Below are positions 16,857 through 26,185 of a stretch of DNA of 64,000 bases, in pieces. The notes below the pieces were generated by a model. The model searched no databases. It was not told the origin of the DNA and was given only the letters and a program-made list of their open reading frames with translations. Position 1 is the stretch's first letter; every line of letters starts with the position of its first letter. The translations under genes were made by a program, and so were the position numbers. Source of the DNA: Caldibacillus debilis DSM 16016 (GTDB taxonomy: Bacteria; Bacillota; Bacilli; Bacillales; Caldibacillaceae); the NCBI RefSeq assembly GCF_000383875.1, contig NZ_KB912891.1, positions 116,789 through 180,788 on the forward strand. The letters run 5' to 3'.

Positions 16857-18641
16857 ATGGCGAATCAAACGGATCAAGCCGTGAAGGGCGGAAGCTTTTT
16901 AATCGACGAAATCAAGCCGGAACAGGTGTTCACGCCGGAGGATTTTACCGAAGAGCACCATATGATCGCCAAAACGACGGAAGATTTTGTCCAGCAGGAA
17001 GTGCTGCCGGTGCTGGACAGGCTGGAGAACCACGAATTCGACCTTTCCGTAAAGCTTCTAAAAAAGGCCGGGGAATTGGGGCTCCTGGGCACCGATATCC
17101 CGGAAGATTACGGCGGACTGGGGCTGGATAAAATCAGTTCGGCCTTGATCGCCGAAAAAATGTCCAAAGCGGGGGGCTTCTCCATCTCCCACGGCGCCCA
17201 TGTGGGCATCGGCACGCTGCCGATCGTCCTGTTCGGCACGGAAGAGCAAAAGCGGAAATATTTGCCGGCCTTGGCCACCGGCGAAAAGATCGCCGCCTAT
17301 GCGCTGACCGAACCGGGTTCGGGGTCGGACGCCCTCGGGGCGAAAACGACCGCCAAGTTGAACGAAGCCGGCACCCATTACATTTTAAACGGGGAAAAAC
17401 AATGGATCACCAACGCCGGATTCGCCGATGTGTTCATCGTTTATGCGAAGGTGGACGGCGACAAGTTTTCCGCCTTCATCGTGGAACGGGATTTCCCCGG
17501 GGTTTCCACCGGCCAGGAAGAAAAGAAGATGGGGATCAAAAGCTCTTCGACAAGGACGCTGATTTTGCAGGACGTCCCCGTTCCCGTCGAAAACCTCCTC
17601 GGGGAAGTGGGCCGCGGCCACGTCATCGCCTTCAACATCCTGAACATCGGCCGCTACAAACTCGGCGTCGGGGCCGTCGGCGGTGCGAAACACGCCTTTG
17701 AAATCACCGTCAAATATGCCAAAGAACGCCGGCAATTTAACACGCCGATCGCCCAGTTTCATTTGACGAAGGAAAAATTCGGCACGCTGGCCGCGGAGAT
17801 TTACGCCGCGGAGAGCTCCGTTTACCGGACCGTCGGCCTTTTCGACCAACGGCTGGGCAGCCTGAGCGAAGAACAGGCCAAGGACGGCAAAGAGATTGCC
17901 AAAGCCATCGCCGAATATGCCATCGAATGCTCCTTGAACAAGGTGTTTGCCACGGAAACGCTGGATCACGTCGTCGATGAGGGCGTGCAGATCCACGGCG
18001 GTTACGGTTTTATGCAAGATTACGAAATTGAAAGGGCCTACCGGGATTCCCGGATCAACCGGATTTTCGAAGGTACGAATGAAATCAACCGCCTGCTGGT
18101 TCCCGGCACGTTCTTCAAGCGGGCATTGCGGGGCGAACTCCCGCTCCTGGAAAAAGCCCAGGCGCTTCAGGAAGAGCTGATGATGCTTGCGCCCCGGGAG
18201 ATCCCGAACGAGCCCCTTGCCCTGCAGAAATATTTGACGGCAAACGCCAAGAAGATCACCTTGATGGCCGCCGGGCTGGCCGCGCAAAGATTCGGCAACG
18301 ATCTGGAAAAGGAACAGGAGATCCTGGTCAATCTCGCCGACATGGTTTCCGGCGTGTACGCCATGGAATCGGCCTTGCTGCGGACGGAAAAGGCGATCGC
18401 CAAAGAGGGGCCGGAAAAGAGCAGACAGAAGATTTTGTATACGGAAATCTTCTGCGAAGAAGCCTTTAACAAGCTCGAACTGGATGCGAAAGAAACCTTG
18501 CTCGCCGTATCCGAAGGCGACCAGCAGCGGTTGATGCTATCCGCTTTGCGGAAATTGACGCGCCGCGATCCCGTCAACGTGATTCCGAAAAAACGGGAGG
18601 CGGCGGACCGGATCATCGAAGCGGAAAAATACGTCGTGTGA
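16857..18641 (+). CDS. fadE: Acyl-CoA dehydrogenase FadE
   Basis: This flavoprotein catalyses the first dehydrogenation in beta-oxidation and passes electrons to ETF. The 594-residue length and C-terminal extension (beyond about residue 430) are usual for the Bacillus YusJ type. Family signatures are visible: YALTEPGSGSDA, GEKQWITN, RRQFNTPIAQF and the flavin/substrate loop RIFEGTNEINRLL. AAGGGGGAGG lies upstream of ATG 16857. It is the last gene of the fadNAE operon and ends 76 bp before a strong terminator. The etfAB genes are not in the window. Confidence 0.96.
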   Translation: MANQTDQAVKGGSFLIDEIKPEQVFTPEDFTEEHHMIAKTTEDFVQQEVLPVLDRLENHEFDLSVKLLKKAGELGLLGTDIPEDYGGLGLDKISSALIAEKMSKAGGFSISHGAHVGIGTLPIVLFGTEEQKRKYLPALATGEKIAAYALTEPGSGSDALGAKTTAKLNEAGTHYILNGEKQWITNAGFADVFIVYAKVDGDKFSAFIVERDFPGVSTGQEEKKMGIKSSSTRTLILQDVPVPVENLLGEVGRGHVIAFNILNIGRYKLGVGAVGGAKHAFEITVKYAKERRQFNTPIAQFHLTKEKFGTLAAEIYAAESSVYRTVGLFDQRLGSLSEEQAKDGKEIAKAIAEYAIECSLNKVFATETLDHVVDEGVQIHGGYGFMQDYEIERAYRDSRINRIFEGTNEINRLLVPGTFFKRALRGELPLLEKAQALQEELMMLAPREIPNEPLALQKYLTANAKKITLMAAGLAAQRFGNDLEKEQEILVNLADMVSGVYAMESALLRTEKAIAKEGPEKSRQKILYTEIFCEEAFNKLELDAKETLLAVSEGDQQRLMLSALRKLTRRDPVNVIPKKREAADRIIEAEKYVV

Positions 18642-18717
18642 AGCCTTCCATACCTTCTGGGACGGCTGAAAAAGAAAGTTTTCGAGGCGGAAATCGCTTG
18701 AAGCTTTCCGTCCCTGC

Positions 18718-18741
18718 GCCCGGATTCGTCCGGGCCTTTTT
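18718..18741 (+). terminator. Terminator of the fadNAE operon
   Basis: GCCCGGA (18718-18724), a TTCG tetraloop and TCCGGGC (18729-18735) form a perfect hairpin followed by CTTTTTCTTTT. Confidence 0.88.
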
Positions 18742-18902
18742 CTTTTGCCGGGGAGGCGTTATTCCTGTTTCCTTAAAGGATTTCGCCCCCTCGCTTTTTA
18801 TCCGCCTGAGCAGGAAAGGGGCGGCCGCCGGACGATCGAATATTGGCTTTCCCCGAGGAAATGATATAATGGGTTTAGTACGTATCGGAAGGTGATGAAC
18901 CT

Positions 18903-19262
18903 GTGGCTGTCACGTTCTACTGGTATCCGAAATGTTCCACTTGCCGGAAAGCCAAAAAATGGCTGGACGACCATCAGGTGGATTACCGGGCCGTCCACAT
19001 CGCGGAAAATCCCCCTTCCCGCGAAGAGTTGGAAAAACTGTACAGGCAAAGCGGTTTGGAATTGAAAAAATTCTTTAACACGAGCGGGCAAAAATACCGG
19101 GAGCTGGGCGTCAAGGAACGATTGAAGACGGCTTCCGAATCGGAGCTGCTGGATCTTCTGGCATCGGACGGCATGCTGATTAAGCGGCCGCTCGTGACCG
19201 ACGGTTCGCAGGTGACCGTCGGCTTTTCGGAAGAGGAATTTGAAAAGCATTGGCTGCCTTAA
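18903..19262 (+). CDS. yusI: ArsC/Spx-family thioredoxin-fold protein YusI
   Basis: A 119-residue ArsC-like protein with the N-terminal redox motif YPKCSTCRKAKKWL (C-x-x-C at about 11-14) and the C-terminal segment DGMLIKRPLVTDG, conserved in Spx, MgsR and arsenate reductases. There is no arsenic operon here, and B. subtilis YusI has no proven arsenate reductase activity, so a redox or regulatory role is as likely. GTG 18903 is preceded by AAGGTGATG. It sits between the fad operon and gcvH, as in B. subtilis. Confidence 0.88.
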   Translation: MAVTFYWYPKCSTCRKAKKWLDDHQVDYRAVHIAENPPSREELEKLYRQSGLELKKFFNTSGQKYRELGVKERLKTASESELLDLLASDGMLIKRPLVTDGSQVTVGFSEEEFEKHWLP

Positions 19263-19407
19263 ATCTCCGGAGCGGGGGTAGGACGGCCGTCCATCGGAGC
19301 GGCCGGATTTCCAATTTCGCATGCAAAGGCCGCCGCAGGATACAAATTCCCGCGGATGAGAGGAAAAAAATTCAGGATGATATACGGATGTGGAGGGGTA
19401 AGAGAAA

Positions 19408-19794
19408 ATGGAAACACCGAAGGATTTTCTCTATACGAAAGAACATGAATGGGTGAAGGTGGAAGAAGGCCGGATCCGGGTCGGCATCACCGATTTTGCC
19501 CAATCGGAGCTGGGGGATATCGTCTTCGTCGAACTTCCCGAAGCGGGAACGGAAGTCAAGGCCGGTGAGCCGTTCGGCAGCGTGGAATCGGTAAAAACCG
19601 TATCCGAATTGTATGCGCCGGTCAGCGGAAAAGTGGTCGAAGTGAATGAAGAACTGGGCGACCATCCGGAATTTGTCAACGAGTCCCCCTACGAAAAGGC
19701 ATGGATGATCGTTGTGGAACCTACCGATCCCGACGAACTGAAGAAGCTTTTATCGGCCGATGAATACAGTGAATGGATCAGCGAAAAAGAATAA
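19408..19794 (+). CDS. gcvH: Glycine cleavage system H protein
   Basis: GcvH carries the lipoyl arm that shuttles the aminomethyl group between the P, T and L proteins. In Bacillus it is also the obligate relay that passes lipoyl groups to other enzymes. The 128-residue product contains the lipoylation site in [16 protein letters not shown] (lysine near residue 63) and the usual start [17 protein letters not shown] precedes ATG 19408. The gcvT-P genes are not adjacent, which is normal for Bacillus. Confidence 0.97.
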   Translation: METPKDFLYTKEHEWVKVEEGRIRVGITDFAQSELGDIVFVELPEAGTEVKAGEPFGSVESVKTVSELYAPVSGKVVEVNEELGDHPEFVNESPYEKAWMIVVEPTDPDELKKLLSADEYSEWISEKE

Positions 19795-19804
19795 GTCCGT
19801 TCGG

Positions 19805-19834
19805 GCGCCTGTTTCTTCAGGCGCTCTTCTTTCA
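19805..19834 (+). terminator. Intrinsic terminator of gcvH
   Basis: GCGCCTG (19805-19811) pairs perfectly with CAGGCGC (19818-19824), followed by TCTTCTTTC. Confidence 0.7.
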
Positions 19835-19896
19835 GCGGGAAACGGGCGGCGTTTTTTCCGCGCGGCGCAGGGGAAGAATGAAAAAAGGTGATCAGC

Positions 19897-20241
19897 ATGA
19901 CGGATTCGGAATGGAAAGTCATCGTCGTGGAAGGAAAGACCGACAAAAGGAAGGTGCTCGCCGTCGTTGACGAGCCGGTGGAGGTCATCTGCACCAACGG
20001 GACCATCGGGATCGGAAAAATCGACGAATGGACGGACCGCTTGCCCGGCAGGGAGCTGTTTATCCTGACCGATGCCGACGAATCGGGGGAAAAGCTGAGA
20101 AAAAAGCTGAGACGGGAGTTTCCCGAGGCGAAACATCTATACATCGACCGATCCTACCGGGAAGTCGCGGCGGCGCCGGACAGGCATGTGGCCCAAGTTC
20201 TTTTGCGGGCGAATATCGCGGTGAAAAGGGAATTTTTATAG
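19897..20241 (+). CDS. yusF: Toprim-domain protein YusF
   Basis: A 114-residue protein made of a single Toprim fold: the acidic VVEGKTDKRKV (catalytic glutamate near residue 12) and FILTDADESGEKLRKKLRREFP (the DxD pair). Toprim domains bind Mg2+ and catalyse nicking or phosphotransfer in topoisomerases, primases and RNase M5. This stand-alone form resembles RnmV but lacks its C-terminal domain, and its substrate is unknown. ATG 19897 follows AAAGGTG. The order gcvH then yusF matches B. subtilis, with yusG missing. Confidence 0.85.
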   Translation: MTDSEWKVIVVEGKTDKRKVLAVVDEPVEVICTNGTIGIGKIDEWTDRLPGRELFILTDADESGEKLRKKLRREFPEAKHLYIDRSYREVAAAPDRHVAQVLLRANIAVKREFL

Positions 20242-20284
20242 CCCGCCGCTTCCCGTCATCATCGGAAGGGGAGAAATGTTTGGA

Positions 20285-20327
20285 AGCCGGTCCCGGTTCA
20301 TGCGTTCAAGGGACCCGGCTTTTTTTG
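20285..20327 (+). terminator. Intrinsic terminator of yusF
   Basis: AGCCGG plus TCCC (20285-20294) pair with GGGA plus CCGGCT (20310-20320), with one bulged base, followed by a run of Ts. The remaining sequence up to the alaT stop at 20541 is GC-rich and holds no recognisable gene. Confidence 0.7.
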
Positions 20328-20540
20328 CGCGTTTTTCTGTGCCGTTCCTTTTCCGGCGCCGCCGGATTTGGCCGGATGCGGCTTGGAGCGGGGACAGGAG
20401 CCAAGGATTGTTCATTAATTTCCATTTTTGGGTCCGCCTGGTCATCAGCTTTTGCCTGCGCCCCGGAAAGCTTTGCCGAGGCTTGAAGGTTCTGCATGCT
20501 TCGGCGGCCGGTCCCGGGCATGCGGCCGGATCGATCCCGC

Positions 20541-21761
20541 TCAGACGTTCATGTATTCCGCCTTGGCCGTCCCTTCGTTCCCGCCTTTTTTCCCCGGCAG
20601 GAGGGTTCCGACGAATCTTTCGATGCGGCGGATGGCTTCCTGCAGCTGTTCCATGGAGGTGGCGTAGGAACACCGGATGTATCCTTCCCCGCTTTCGCCG
20701 AAGGCGTTCCCCGGAACGACGGCCACTTTTTCCTTTTTGAGCAATTCTTCCGCGAAGGCCTCCGAAGTCAGGCCGGTTTTTTGTATGGAGGGAAAGACGT
20801 AGAAGGCTCCCCCCGGCATATGGCAGTCGAGACCGATTTTGTTCAGGGCGGCGACGAGGTAATTCCTCCTTCTCCGGTAGCTGTCGCGCATTTTTTTTAC
20901 GTCTTCCTCATGGTTCCGCAAGGCTTCCATCGCCCCGTGCTGGAGCATATGGGGGGCGCACATGGCCGCATATTGATGGATTTTCAGCATCGCCTGGATC
21001 CATGGTTTCGGACCGGCGGCATACCCCAATCGCCAGCCCGTCATCGCAAAGGCTTTGGAGAAGCCGCTGATCAGAATCGTCCGCTCTTTCATGCCGCCGA
21101 TGGCGGCGATGCTCGCGTATTCCCCGTCGTAAGTCAATTCTCCGTAAATTTCATCGGAAAAAACGATTAAGTCGTGTTTTTCGATGACTTCGGCCAAGGC
21201 CGCAAGCTCCTCTTTGTTGAAGCAGGTGCCGGTCGGGTTGTTGGGCGAACAGATTAAGATCCCCTTCGTGCGGCGACCGATGGCGGATTCCAGTTGTTCG
21301 GGCGTGATTTTAAATCCGTTTTCGGCGGGGGCGGGAATCGTTACCGGTTTTCCGCCGGCCAAGGTGACGAGGGCGGCGTAAGAAACGAAAGCCGGTTCGA
21401 TGATCAGCACTTCATCGCCCGGGTTGAGCATCGCCCGGAAGGCAAGGTCCAATGCCTGGCTGGCCCCGATGGTGACCAGGATTTGTCCGGCATCGTATTT
21501 GACGCCGATTTTTTTCTGCAAGTAGGCGGAGATCTCCCGCCTCAGCTCGATGAGTCCCGCATTCGCCGTGTAGGAAGTATATCCTTCTTCCAAGGAAGCG
21601 ATGGCGGCTTCCCGAATGCCCCAAGGCGTGACAAAATCCGGTTCGCCGACGCCCAAGGAAATCACATCTTCCATATTGCTCGCCAGATCGAAAAATTTGC
21701 GGATGCCGGACGGCCGCAGGCGGGCGGCTGTTTCGGACAGATAGCTTTCGGGATTTTTCAT
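20541..21761 (-). CDS. alaT: Alanine transaminase (YugH/AlaT type)
   Basis: A fold-type I PLP aminotransferase of 406 residues. SGFSKAFAMTGWRLGY (near residue 230) contains the Schiff-base lysine, SPNNPTG and FSDEIYGELTYDG bind the cofactor, and the late RCSYATSMEQL arginine binds the substrate carboxylate. B. subtilis YugH has been named AlaT and supplies alanine from pyruvate; the assignment here rests on similarity plus the adjacent alaR. Its ATG overlaps the alaR stop by four bases (ATGA), so translation is probably coupled. Confidence 0.88.
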   Translation of the reverse strand: MKNPESYLSETAARLRPSGIRKFFDLASNMEDVISLGVGEPDFVTPWGIREAAIASLEEGYTSYTANAGLIELRREISAYLQKKIGVKYDAGQILVTIGASQALDLAFRAMLNPGDEVLIIEPAFVSYAALVTLAGGKPVTIPAPAENGFKITPEQLESAIGRRTKGILICSPNNPTGTCFNKEELAALAEVIEKHDLIVFSDEIYGELTYDGEYASIAAIGGMKERTILISGFSKAFAMTGWRLGYAAGPKPWIQAMLKIHQYAAMCAPHMLQHGAMEALRNHEEDVKKMRDSYRRRRNYLVAALNKIGLDCHMPGGAFYVFPSIQKTGLTSEAFAEELLKKEKVAVVPGNAFGESGEGYIRCSYATSMEQLQEAIRRIERFVGTLLPGKKGGNEGTAKAEYMNV

Positions 21762-22261
21762 GGGGTGATCACCATTCTCCGGTCCTTATCTTGTTTTCCC
21801 TCGATGATGACCCCGTCATGTTTATATTTTTTCAACAAAAAATGGGTGGTAGTCGAGACCACGTTTTCGATCGTCGCCAGTTTTTCGGAAACGAAGGTGG
21901 CGATATCTTTCAAGTTTTTTCCTTCCACGGTGACCGAAAAATCATAAGTCCCGGACATGAGGTAGAGGGAGGTCACCTCCGGGTAGCGGTAAATCCGTTC
22001 GGCCACTTCGTCGAATCCGACTCCCCGTTTCGGCGTGACCTTGACATCGATCATGGCGACGACATGCTCCTTGCCATCGATTTTGTTCCAATCGATGAGG
22101 GCCGGATAGCTGACGATGATCTTTTCCTTTTCCAATCTTTCGATGATTTTTTTCACGTTCTCCGGGGTTGTCTGGACTTGCATGGCGATCGTTTCAACGG
22201 GCGTGCGGTGGTTTTCCTCCAAGATCGCCAAAATCTCCAATTCCTCCTTCGTCAGTCGCAT
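21758..22261 (-). CDS. alaR: Lrp/AsnC-family regulator AlaR
   Basis: A 167-residue regulator with an N-terminal winged helix-turn-helix (residues about 1-60, including TPVETIAMQVQTTPENVKKIIERLEKE) and a C-terminal RAM ligand domain (about 68-150, VVAMIDVKVTPKRGVGFDEVAERI). Lrp-type proteins sense amino acids, and this one probably controls its own operon with alaT. ATG 22261 has GAGGAG 8 bp upstream; the in-frame GTG/ATG further up is less well placed. It is the first gene of alaR-alaT. Confidence 0.88.
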   Translation of the reverse strand: MRLTKEELEILAILEENHRTPVETIAMQVQTTPENVKKIIERLEKEKIIVSYPALIDWNKIDGKEHVVAMIDVKVTPKRGVGFDEVAERIYRYPEVTSLYLMSGTYDFSVTVEGKNLKDIATFVSEKLATIENVVSTTTHFLLKKYKHDGVIIEGKQDKDRRMVITP

Positions 22262-22396
22262 GAACACCACTCCTCTGCAAGAAGTTTTCCTATTGGCCAG
22301 GCAGCGTTTGTTGAGGAATCAATTAAGTAAAGAATATTTTGAAAAAACAAATTTCACGGCCGCGCCGCGGGATTTGCCAGATTCCTTTCCCTTCCC

Positions 22397-22425
22397 ATAT
22401 TAACACTATGACAACATCCCTACAA
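22397..22425 (-). promoter_or_regulatory. Candidate promoter for alaR-alaT
   Basis: Reading leftward, TTGTAG (22425-22420), a 17-bp spacer and TAATAT (22402-22397). It leaves a leader of about 135 bp before alaR, long enough for an autoregulatory Lrp site, though none is obvious. Confidence 0.4.
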
Positions 22426-22544
22426 TAAAGAATCGGCTTTTAAAGAAAAAGGATGGGAAATGCCGCCTGCCGGATGCCGCCTTGCTCGAGCCCCTTGGGA
22501 ACAGGGATTTCCACCGCCGAAGCATCCCATATATGGGCCCGTCC

Positions 22545-22577
22545 AATAAAACAGGCACTCCACATGGTGAAGTGCCT
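22545..22577 (-). terminator. Terminator of the PTS/chbG/GH4 operon
   Basis: Read leftward, AGGCACT pairs with AGTGCCT (22571-22577 and 22553-22559) and is followed by GTTTTATT, 23 bp after the EIICB stop. Confidence 0.75.
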
Positions 22578-22599
22578 GCCTTTCCGTCAAACGCCGGCT

Positions 22600-24003
22600 T
22601 TATGATTCTTCCACGATTTTTTCAAATTCTTTCATCACGTTTGTGACTTGGGGGCCGATGACAATTTGCGCCAAACGGTCATTGACTTTAATTACACCGT
22701 GGGCCCCGGTTTGTTTAATTTTTTCTTCGTCGATGAGGGAAGTATCCTTCAGCTCCAAACGGATTCGAGTCATGCAGTTTTCGTAAGAAACAATATTTTC
22801 TTTGCCGCCGATATATTGAACAATTTTTCTGGCCATGTATTCATAATTGGAATGGGTCAGTTTCAATGACTGCTCTTCTTCCCCCGCGTCCGCGGCGAAC
22901 ACTTTGTCCTCAACTTGTCCCATGACGGGAATATTTTTCTTTTTAATAAGGAAGTAGAACGTCAAATAATACAATACGAAGAAGCAGATCCCAACCGGAA
23001 TGATCATTAAGCCGTTGTCAGACAATCCCAGGTTCAATACGTAGTCGATGACGCCGGCCCCCCAGGAAAAACCGTGTCTGATATGAAGCAGATATAATAC
23101 GGCGCCGGCCAATCCCGTGTAGACCGCATGGATAAAGTACAACAGCGGCGATGTGAACAAGAAGGTGAACTCAATCGGTTCCGTAATACCGGTTACAAAG
23201 GAAGTGGCCGCCCCGGAAGACATTAATGCCTTTGTTTCCGCTTTTTTGTATTTTGCCGCGCGGGCAATGGCCAAGGCGATGGCCGGGATGCCGAACAACA
23301 TGGTCACGAAGAAGCCGCCGATGAAAAATCCTGCCGTCGGATCCCCGTTTAAAAAGCGGGTAATCTCTCCGTTGACGACTTCGCCGGTTTTCGTCGTGTA
23401 CTCCCCGAGCCCGAAATAGACATACGTATTGATGACGTGATGCAAACCGAAAGGAAGCAAAAACCGGTTTAAAAATCCGAAAATGAAAATGCCGACCGCC
23501 CCCAATTTCACGAGGGTTTGGCTGAAAGCATCGATGCCGTTTTGCGCATAGGGCCAGACCCATGCGGAAATGCCGGCGACGGGGATCATCACCAGGACGA
23601 TCATCGTGATCGGGAATTTTTCTCCGCTGAAGAAGGCGAACATGCTTGGGAGTTTCGTATCTTTAAATTGATTATAAATATAGGCCGCGAGCAGACCGGC
23701 TAATATTCCCCCGAAAACGCTCATATTCAATTCGGGATTCATGATCCGCAAGCCTTCTTTGAGGACGACGATGGCCAGATAGCCGGTGAAAGCCGGGATG
23801 CCTTTATCTTTCGTATTGGCGAAACCGATGGCGATCCCAATGGCGATAATCACATCCATGTTGCTCAAAATGATCCCGGATGCCTGGAACAAAGGAATAT
23901 TCAGCATGTCCGGAGCCGTTAGCCGCAGGAGCAGCCCGGCGATCGGCAGCACGACAATTGGCAATAGCATACTTTTTCCCAATCTTTGCAAAAATTTTTT
24001 CAT
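22600..24003 (-). CDS. PTS sugar transporter EIICB (glucose/N-acetylglucosamine family)
   Basis: A phosphotransferase permease that imports and phosphorylates its sugar. The 467 residues comprise an EIIC domain of about ten helices (1-360) with the family signature GITEPIEFTFLF, and an EIIB domain (about 385-467) with the phosphorylated cysteine in ENCMTRIRLEL (Cys410). The EIIC start KSMLLPIVVLPIAG resembles NagP more than the maltose permease MalP. There is no EIIA domain, so a cytosolic or shared EIIA must serve it. GGAGGAG precedes ATG 24003. It is the last gene of a three-gene operon after a ChbG-type deacetylase and a GH4 hydrolase, so an amino-sugar glucoside is a reasonable guess. Confidence 0.88.
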   Translation of the reverse strand: MKKFLQRLGKSMLLPIVVLPIAGLLLRLTAPDMLNIPLFQASGIILSNMDVIIAIGIAIGFANTKDKGIPAFTGYLAIVVLKEGLRIMNPELNMSVFGGILAGLLAAYIYNQFKDTKLPSMFAFFSGEKFPITMIVLVMIPVAGISAWVWPYAQNGIDAFSQTLVKLGAVGIFIFGFLNRFLLPFGLHHVINTYVYFGLGEYTTKTGEVVNGEITRFLNGDPTAGFFIGGFFVTMLFGIPAIALAIARAAKYKKAETKALMSSGAATSFVTGITEPIEFTFLFTSPLLYFIHAVYTGLAGAVLYLLHIRHGFSWGAGVIDYVLNLGLSDNGLMIIPVGICFFVLYYLTFYFLIKKKNIPVMGQVEDKVFAADAGEEEQSLKLTHSNYEYMARKIVQYIGGKENIVSYENCMTRIRLELKDTSLIDEEKIKQTGAHGVIKVNDRLAQIVIGPQVTNVMKEFEKIVEES

Positions 24004-24033
24004 GTTGATCTCCTCCCGAATCCCGCATAGATT

Positions 24034-24777
24034 TTAGATATCTCGATAAGTGGCTAGTTTGATATCGGTAAAGGATTTCACCTTTCGGACGAGTTCCGGA
24101 TGGATTAACATTTCCAGTTCATCCACCCGCGGATAAGCATAGGACGAGTTTGCGATCACACTTTTATCCAGATAAGCCGGATGGGTCATAATCTCTATCG
24201 AATCATAATTTTCGAATAGCTGTTCAAGGGTATGATCCTTTAAAACGGTTTCAATTTGATAACAAAAATAATCGGTCGTTTTTATTCCCTTTTGTCTCGC
24301 AGTATCCATCCAATCCTTTGGCATATTGCCCCGGACGGGCAAGCGATATTCCTTTGCCAGCGTCAAAAAGACTTCCGGAATATTTCCGAAGGAATGGATA
24401 TGGTGATGGCTGTCCAAATGGGTGGGGATCAGCCCGAATGACAGGAATTTTTCGATTTGCGCCTTCCATTCTTCGTAAACCTCATCCAAATCGATGGTAA
24501 AGGCGCCTTTATAGTAATCCAATCTGCGGAAATTTCCGTTCATATCGGCAATCGTTTTATGATGCTTCAGCAACGGTTTCCCGCAGGTAAGGACGAGGTG
24601 CACGCCAACCCCTAAAGAAGGGTTGGCTTTGGCAAGTTCGGCTGCGTGCCCTGCACCCGGCATGTTTGTCATTAAAGTGGTGGATGTTAATATCCCCAAT
24701 TGATGGGCGTCGATAATCCCGTAATTGACGGAACGGGAATAACCGAAGTCATCCGCGTTGATGATCAGTTTTTTCAT
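24034..24777 (-). CDS. chbG: ChbG/YdjC-type carbohydrate deacetylase
   Basis: The family removes acetyl groups from N-acetylated sugars in the cytoplasm; ChbG of E. coli acts on chitobiose. The 247-residue protein begins with the metal site LIINADDFGYS (residues 4-14) and has LDSHHHIHSFG near residue 122, giving the second histidine set, on the YdjC barrel. GAGGTG lies 6 bp before ATG 24777. A slightly upstream GTG is less likely. It lies 30 bp ahead of the EIICB gene and 24 bp after the GH4 gene. The partners imply that the imported sugar is phosphorylated and acetylated. Substrate is inferred from context only. Confidence 0.82.
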   Translation of the reverse strand: MKKLIINADDFGYSRSVNYGIIDAHQLGILTSTTLMTNMPGAGHAAELAKANPSLGVGVHLVLTCGKPLLKHHKTIADMNGNFRRLDYYKGAFTIDLDEVYEEWKAQIEKFLSFGLIPTHLDSHHHIHSFGNIPEVFLTLAKEYRLPVRGNMPKDWMDTARQKGIKTTDYFCYQIETVLKDHTLEQLFENYDSIEIMTHPAYLDKSVIANSSYAYPRVDELEMLIHPELVRKVKSFTDIKLATYRDI

Positions 24778-24801
24778 TTTTGTCACCTCTTTCAGGAAGA
24801 T

Positions 24802-26127
24802 TTATTTCAAATCCGGCCAATAGCCTTTGTTTGCCTCGATCAGTTCATCGAGAATCCGTCTCGCCTTATCCGTGTCGACCACCGTCCGATTCAAGGTTAA
24901 AGCTTGCAGGAGTTTCAAATAACTTTTTTCATAGTAGGCGTCGACCACTAATTTTTCATAGGCGAATTGCCCCTCGATTAAGCCTTTGTAAAAGGTCGGG
25001 ATTTCACCGACGGCGAAGGGCTTCGGGCCGTCGCTCGTTAACACGCACGTGACTTCCACCATGGCATCTTGCGGGAGATTCGGAATGACCCCCCTGTTTT
25101 CCACCATGACGATAAAATATTGATGCAAGTTATACGCCAGCGATTCTGCGGCACGGATCATGTAGACGCCGTGAATATCCGCGTGAAGGTCTTCCCCGGC
25201 AGCCGTACCTTTTTCAATGATGCGCCGGCATAGTTCCCGAACCCTTTTTTCCCGGCCTTCCATCACTTGGCGGGCTCTCGTATGGTTCGGATCTTCTTTC
25301 TTCACCATTTCCTCGGGGTAGAGGTAATATTGCAAATAGGTATTCGGCAAATATTCAGGAAAGTCCATCAAGGTTTTCCTGGCTTGTTCAAAGGTTTTAA
25401 TCCAGGACGGATCATTGGCAATCTCCGCATCTTCCGGTTTGAATCCTTTTTCGATGATCAAGTTTTTCAATCGTTCGGTAAGGTCGTTTCCGCTTTTGTC
25501 GTAAATTTTGGTAAACCAGCCGAAATGGTTCAGCCCGAAATATTCCGGAACCAGGTCCCAAACTTCCAGACCTAAAATTTTCGCATAGCTGACCATAATG
25601 GCGATGGGCATATCGCATATGTTTAAAATTCTCCGATCGTCGGGGAATTCTCTTTTTAATGCTTCAGCCACGATCGCCGCCGGATTGGTGTAGTTCAAAA
25701 TCCAGGCATCGGGGGATTGTTTTCGGATGTCGTAAATCAGTTCGATCATATCTTTAATGGATCGAAGCCCGTAAGCCATTCCGCCGGGACCGCATGTTTC
25801 CTGGCCGACGACGCCGTATTTCAGCGGGATTTGTTCATCTTTTTCCCGCATCTTCAGTCCGCCGGTGCGAATTTGCACAAAAACGAAATCGGCGTTTTTA
25901 AAGGCTTCCTTCTTGTCCGTTGTGTAGGTGAAGGACCTCAGCTCCGGGTAGTATTCCTTCAGCAAAATTTCCGTGGCCTTCGCATTCAGCGCTTGCCTTT
26001 TTTCATCGATATCGTAAAAGACAAGGCTTTCCAGGGGGAAATTCTCTTTTTCGGCAATCAGGCTCATGACCATCCCGATCGTGTAAGTGCTTCCACTGCC
26101 TGCAATCACAAGGCGCTGCTTTTTCAT
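24802..26127 (-). CDS. GH4 6-phospho-alpha-glucosidase (MalA/GlvA type)
   Basis: A family-4 glycosidase, which cleaves glycosides through an NAD- and Mn-dependent redox cycle. The 441-residue protein has the NAD loop AGSGSTYTIG (8-18), NYTNPAA (145-151), and the metal-site motif ICDMP with Cys171. In GH4, CDMP is the form I associate with 6-phospho-alpha-glucosidases, whereas the beta-enzymes carry CNVP. PLKYGVVGQETCGPGG and LPNTYLQYYL also match MalA. ATG 26127 follows GAGGAGG by 8 bp. It is first in the operon, divergent from the GntR gene. Pairing with a ChbG deacetylase and a GlcNAc-like permease suggests a substrate other than plain maltose. Confidence 0.87.
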   Translation of the reverse strand: MKKQRLVIAGSGSTYTIGMVMSLIAEKENFPLESLVFYDIDEKRQALNAKATEILLKEYYPELRSFTYTTDKKEAFKNADFVFVQIRTGGLKMREKDEQIPLKYGVVGQETCGPGGMAYGLRSIKDMIELIYDIRKQSPDAWILNYTNPAAIVAEALKREFPDDRRILNICDMPIAIMVSYAKILGLEVWDLVPEYFGLNHFGWFTKIYDKSGNDLTERLKNLIIEKGFKPEDAEIANDPSWIKTFEQARKTLMDFPEYLPNTYLQYYLYPEEMVKKEDPNHTRARQVMEGREKRVRELCRRIIEKGTAAGEDLHADIHGVYMIRAAESLAYNLHQYFIVMVENRGVIPNLPQDAMVEVTCVLTSDGPKPFAVGEIPTFYKGLIEGQFAYEKLVVDAYYEKSYLKLLQALTLNRTVVDTDKARRILDELIEANKGYWPDLK

Positions 26128-26185
26128 CGAAGAGGCCTCCTCAAGATGTGAAGTATTGGGATACTTCATATATATCATAAATTAG